Source: Anaeramoeba flamelloides | Taxonomy: Eukaryota > Metamonada > Anaeramoebidae | DNA: 64,000 nt | Direction: 5' to 3' | Assembly (NCBI GenBank): GCA_027625915.1 | Contig: JANTQA010000047.1 | Location: forward strand, 11,036,001-11,100,000 | In this document: in pieces, positions 63,264 through 64,000 of the stretch | Layout: every line of letters begins with the position of its first letter | Numbering within the stretch: position 1 is the first letter of the stretch | Program-made: the position numbers and the translations under genes | The notes under the pieces: model-generated | What the model was told of the DNA's origin: nothing | Seen by the model: the letters and a program-made list of their open reading frames with translations, nothing else | The model's database searches: none

Positions 63264-63650
63264 TTATTTTACTAATTTTTATAGTGATAATAATCAATAT
63301 AGATTCATAAATAAAAATATAGTATAATCATTTTATTGTTTATAAGAAAAATGAAAAAAGAAAAAAATAATAATAAATAAATATTGCACACCAATTTTGA
63401 AATTTGGCTTAGTGTTTTTTTAATCATTTTTCGATGTTTTCCAAAAGATTAAATTTTTTTTTAAAATTTTTGCTTGGAATACAAACAAAAAAAAAAAAAA
63501 CAGTTTTGTCAAATTTGATTTATTATTTTTTTATTTAATGTATAATATTTGTAATTCAATAAAATTTAATTTAATGTTCGATTAATTTATTTTTTTTACA
63601 GTCTTTCCAAGACTACCACGAATTTTTATATGAATCAAATTTTTATTCTC
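63264..63650. other. Short gene-free stretch
   Basis: A/T-rich 3' flank of the minus-strand gene, with nothing recognised in it. Confidence 0.5.
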
Positions 63651-64000
63651 TTATTTGACTTTTGAAAAATCTATATCAGCACCACAAATTGGTTCATATA
63701 AAAACCCACGGTTGGCCTTGGGACAGCTGTAAAAAATAAATTAATTATTTTAATTTTTTGGTTATATTTCCAATTATTAAACTTGTTGTAAAGCTTAACC
63801 CAAAAACATATGCAAGATCTTTAATTCTTTCTTTCTTCTTTTCTTTTTGCTTTTGCTTTGATAATAATGATTTTTTGTTGGTTAATTCTTTATTCTTATT
63901 TTTGTTTGAATTGTGTCTATATTTTATTTTTGCATTACTATTTAATAATTCAATCCCGTTGTTTGTTCCAATTCTTTGAGCACCATTATTAATCATATCC
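63651..64000 (-). CDS. 3' exons of an unidentified gene, runs off right edge
   Basis: Minus-strand exon 64000-63800 is open; it may start at an ATG at 63996-63994 (MINNGAQRIGTNNGIEL) or continue from outside. A 73-bp intron (63799-63727, GTTAAG donor, TTTTTTACAG acceptor) follows, then a last exon 63726-63651. Splicing joins DLAYVFG to CPKANRGFLYEPICGADIDF and ends SKVK-stop; phases agree. Without splicing the frame ends a few codons later in a hydrophobic stretch, which would have no support. The middle is Lys/Glu/Gln-rich and likely helical. Two Cys in the short last exon may pair or bind metal. The family is not recognised. Confidence 0.55.

Overview
The window is nuclear DNA of an AT-rich, intron-bearing unicellular eukaryote. 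Genes carry GT-AG introns, long Asn homopolymers (AAC runs), Lys/Glu/Asn low-complexity inserts and a large BEACH-WD40 protein. That style fits an amoeboid protist (Anaeramoeba-like or dictyostelid-like genomes). The sequence alone does not fix the species. The standard genetic code is used.

Layout. Positions 1-252 hold the 5' end of an unidentified minus-strand gene that runs off the left edge. Positions 253-17476 are a gene desert filled with non-autonomous DNA transposons, LINE 3' ends, hairpin arrays and a few decayed coding scraps. At 17477-20890 (+) lies an intronless 1137-residue protein with two RA-like domains, a PH domain and two calponin-homology domains, a likely Ras/Rap- and lipid-responsive actin binder. 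Convergent with it, 22524-38600 (-) is a 3552-residue BEACH/WD40 protein in three exons; a 5263-bp intron full of repeats splits its BEACH domain. At 42721-48060 (+) is a decayed copy of V-type ATPase catalytic subunit A in six exons, with in-frame stops and frameshifts. At 52470-55339 (+) is a membrane-anchored metallophosphoesterase in two exons. At 57440-62139 (+) is a DUSP-UBL ubiquitin-specific protease of the USP4/11/15 type in three exons. Minus-strand exons of an unidentified gene (63651 to the right edge) close the window.

The surviving genes are housekeeping and cytoskeletal or trafficking functions (ubiquitin removal, phosphoesterase, BEACH membrane traffic, actin linkage). Nothing suggests an operon or a shared pathway.

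The repeat landscape is the most unusual part. At least ten repeat families can be recognised by comparing the window with itself. They include an approximately 1.2-kb element with TCGCGA palindromes near its ends (two copies, one nested in another element), TA-flanked mariner-type MITEs, a 494-bp duplicated segment with a conserved mini-ORF, and arrays of near-perfect palindromes linked to LINE 3' ends. Four introns are long (1.4-5.3 kb) and all four contain these repeats, while the remaining introns are 73-238 bp. No transposase or complete reverse transcriptase gene was seen. No tRNA, rRNA or CRISPR was seen either.
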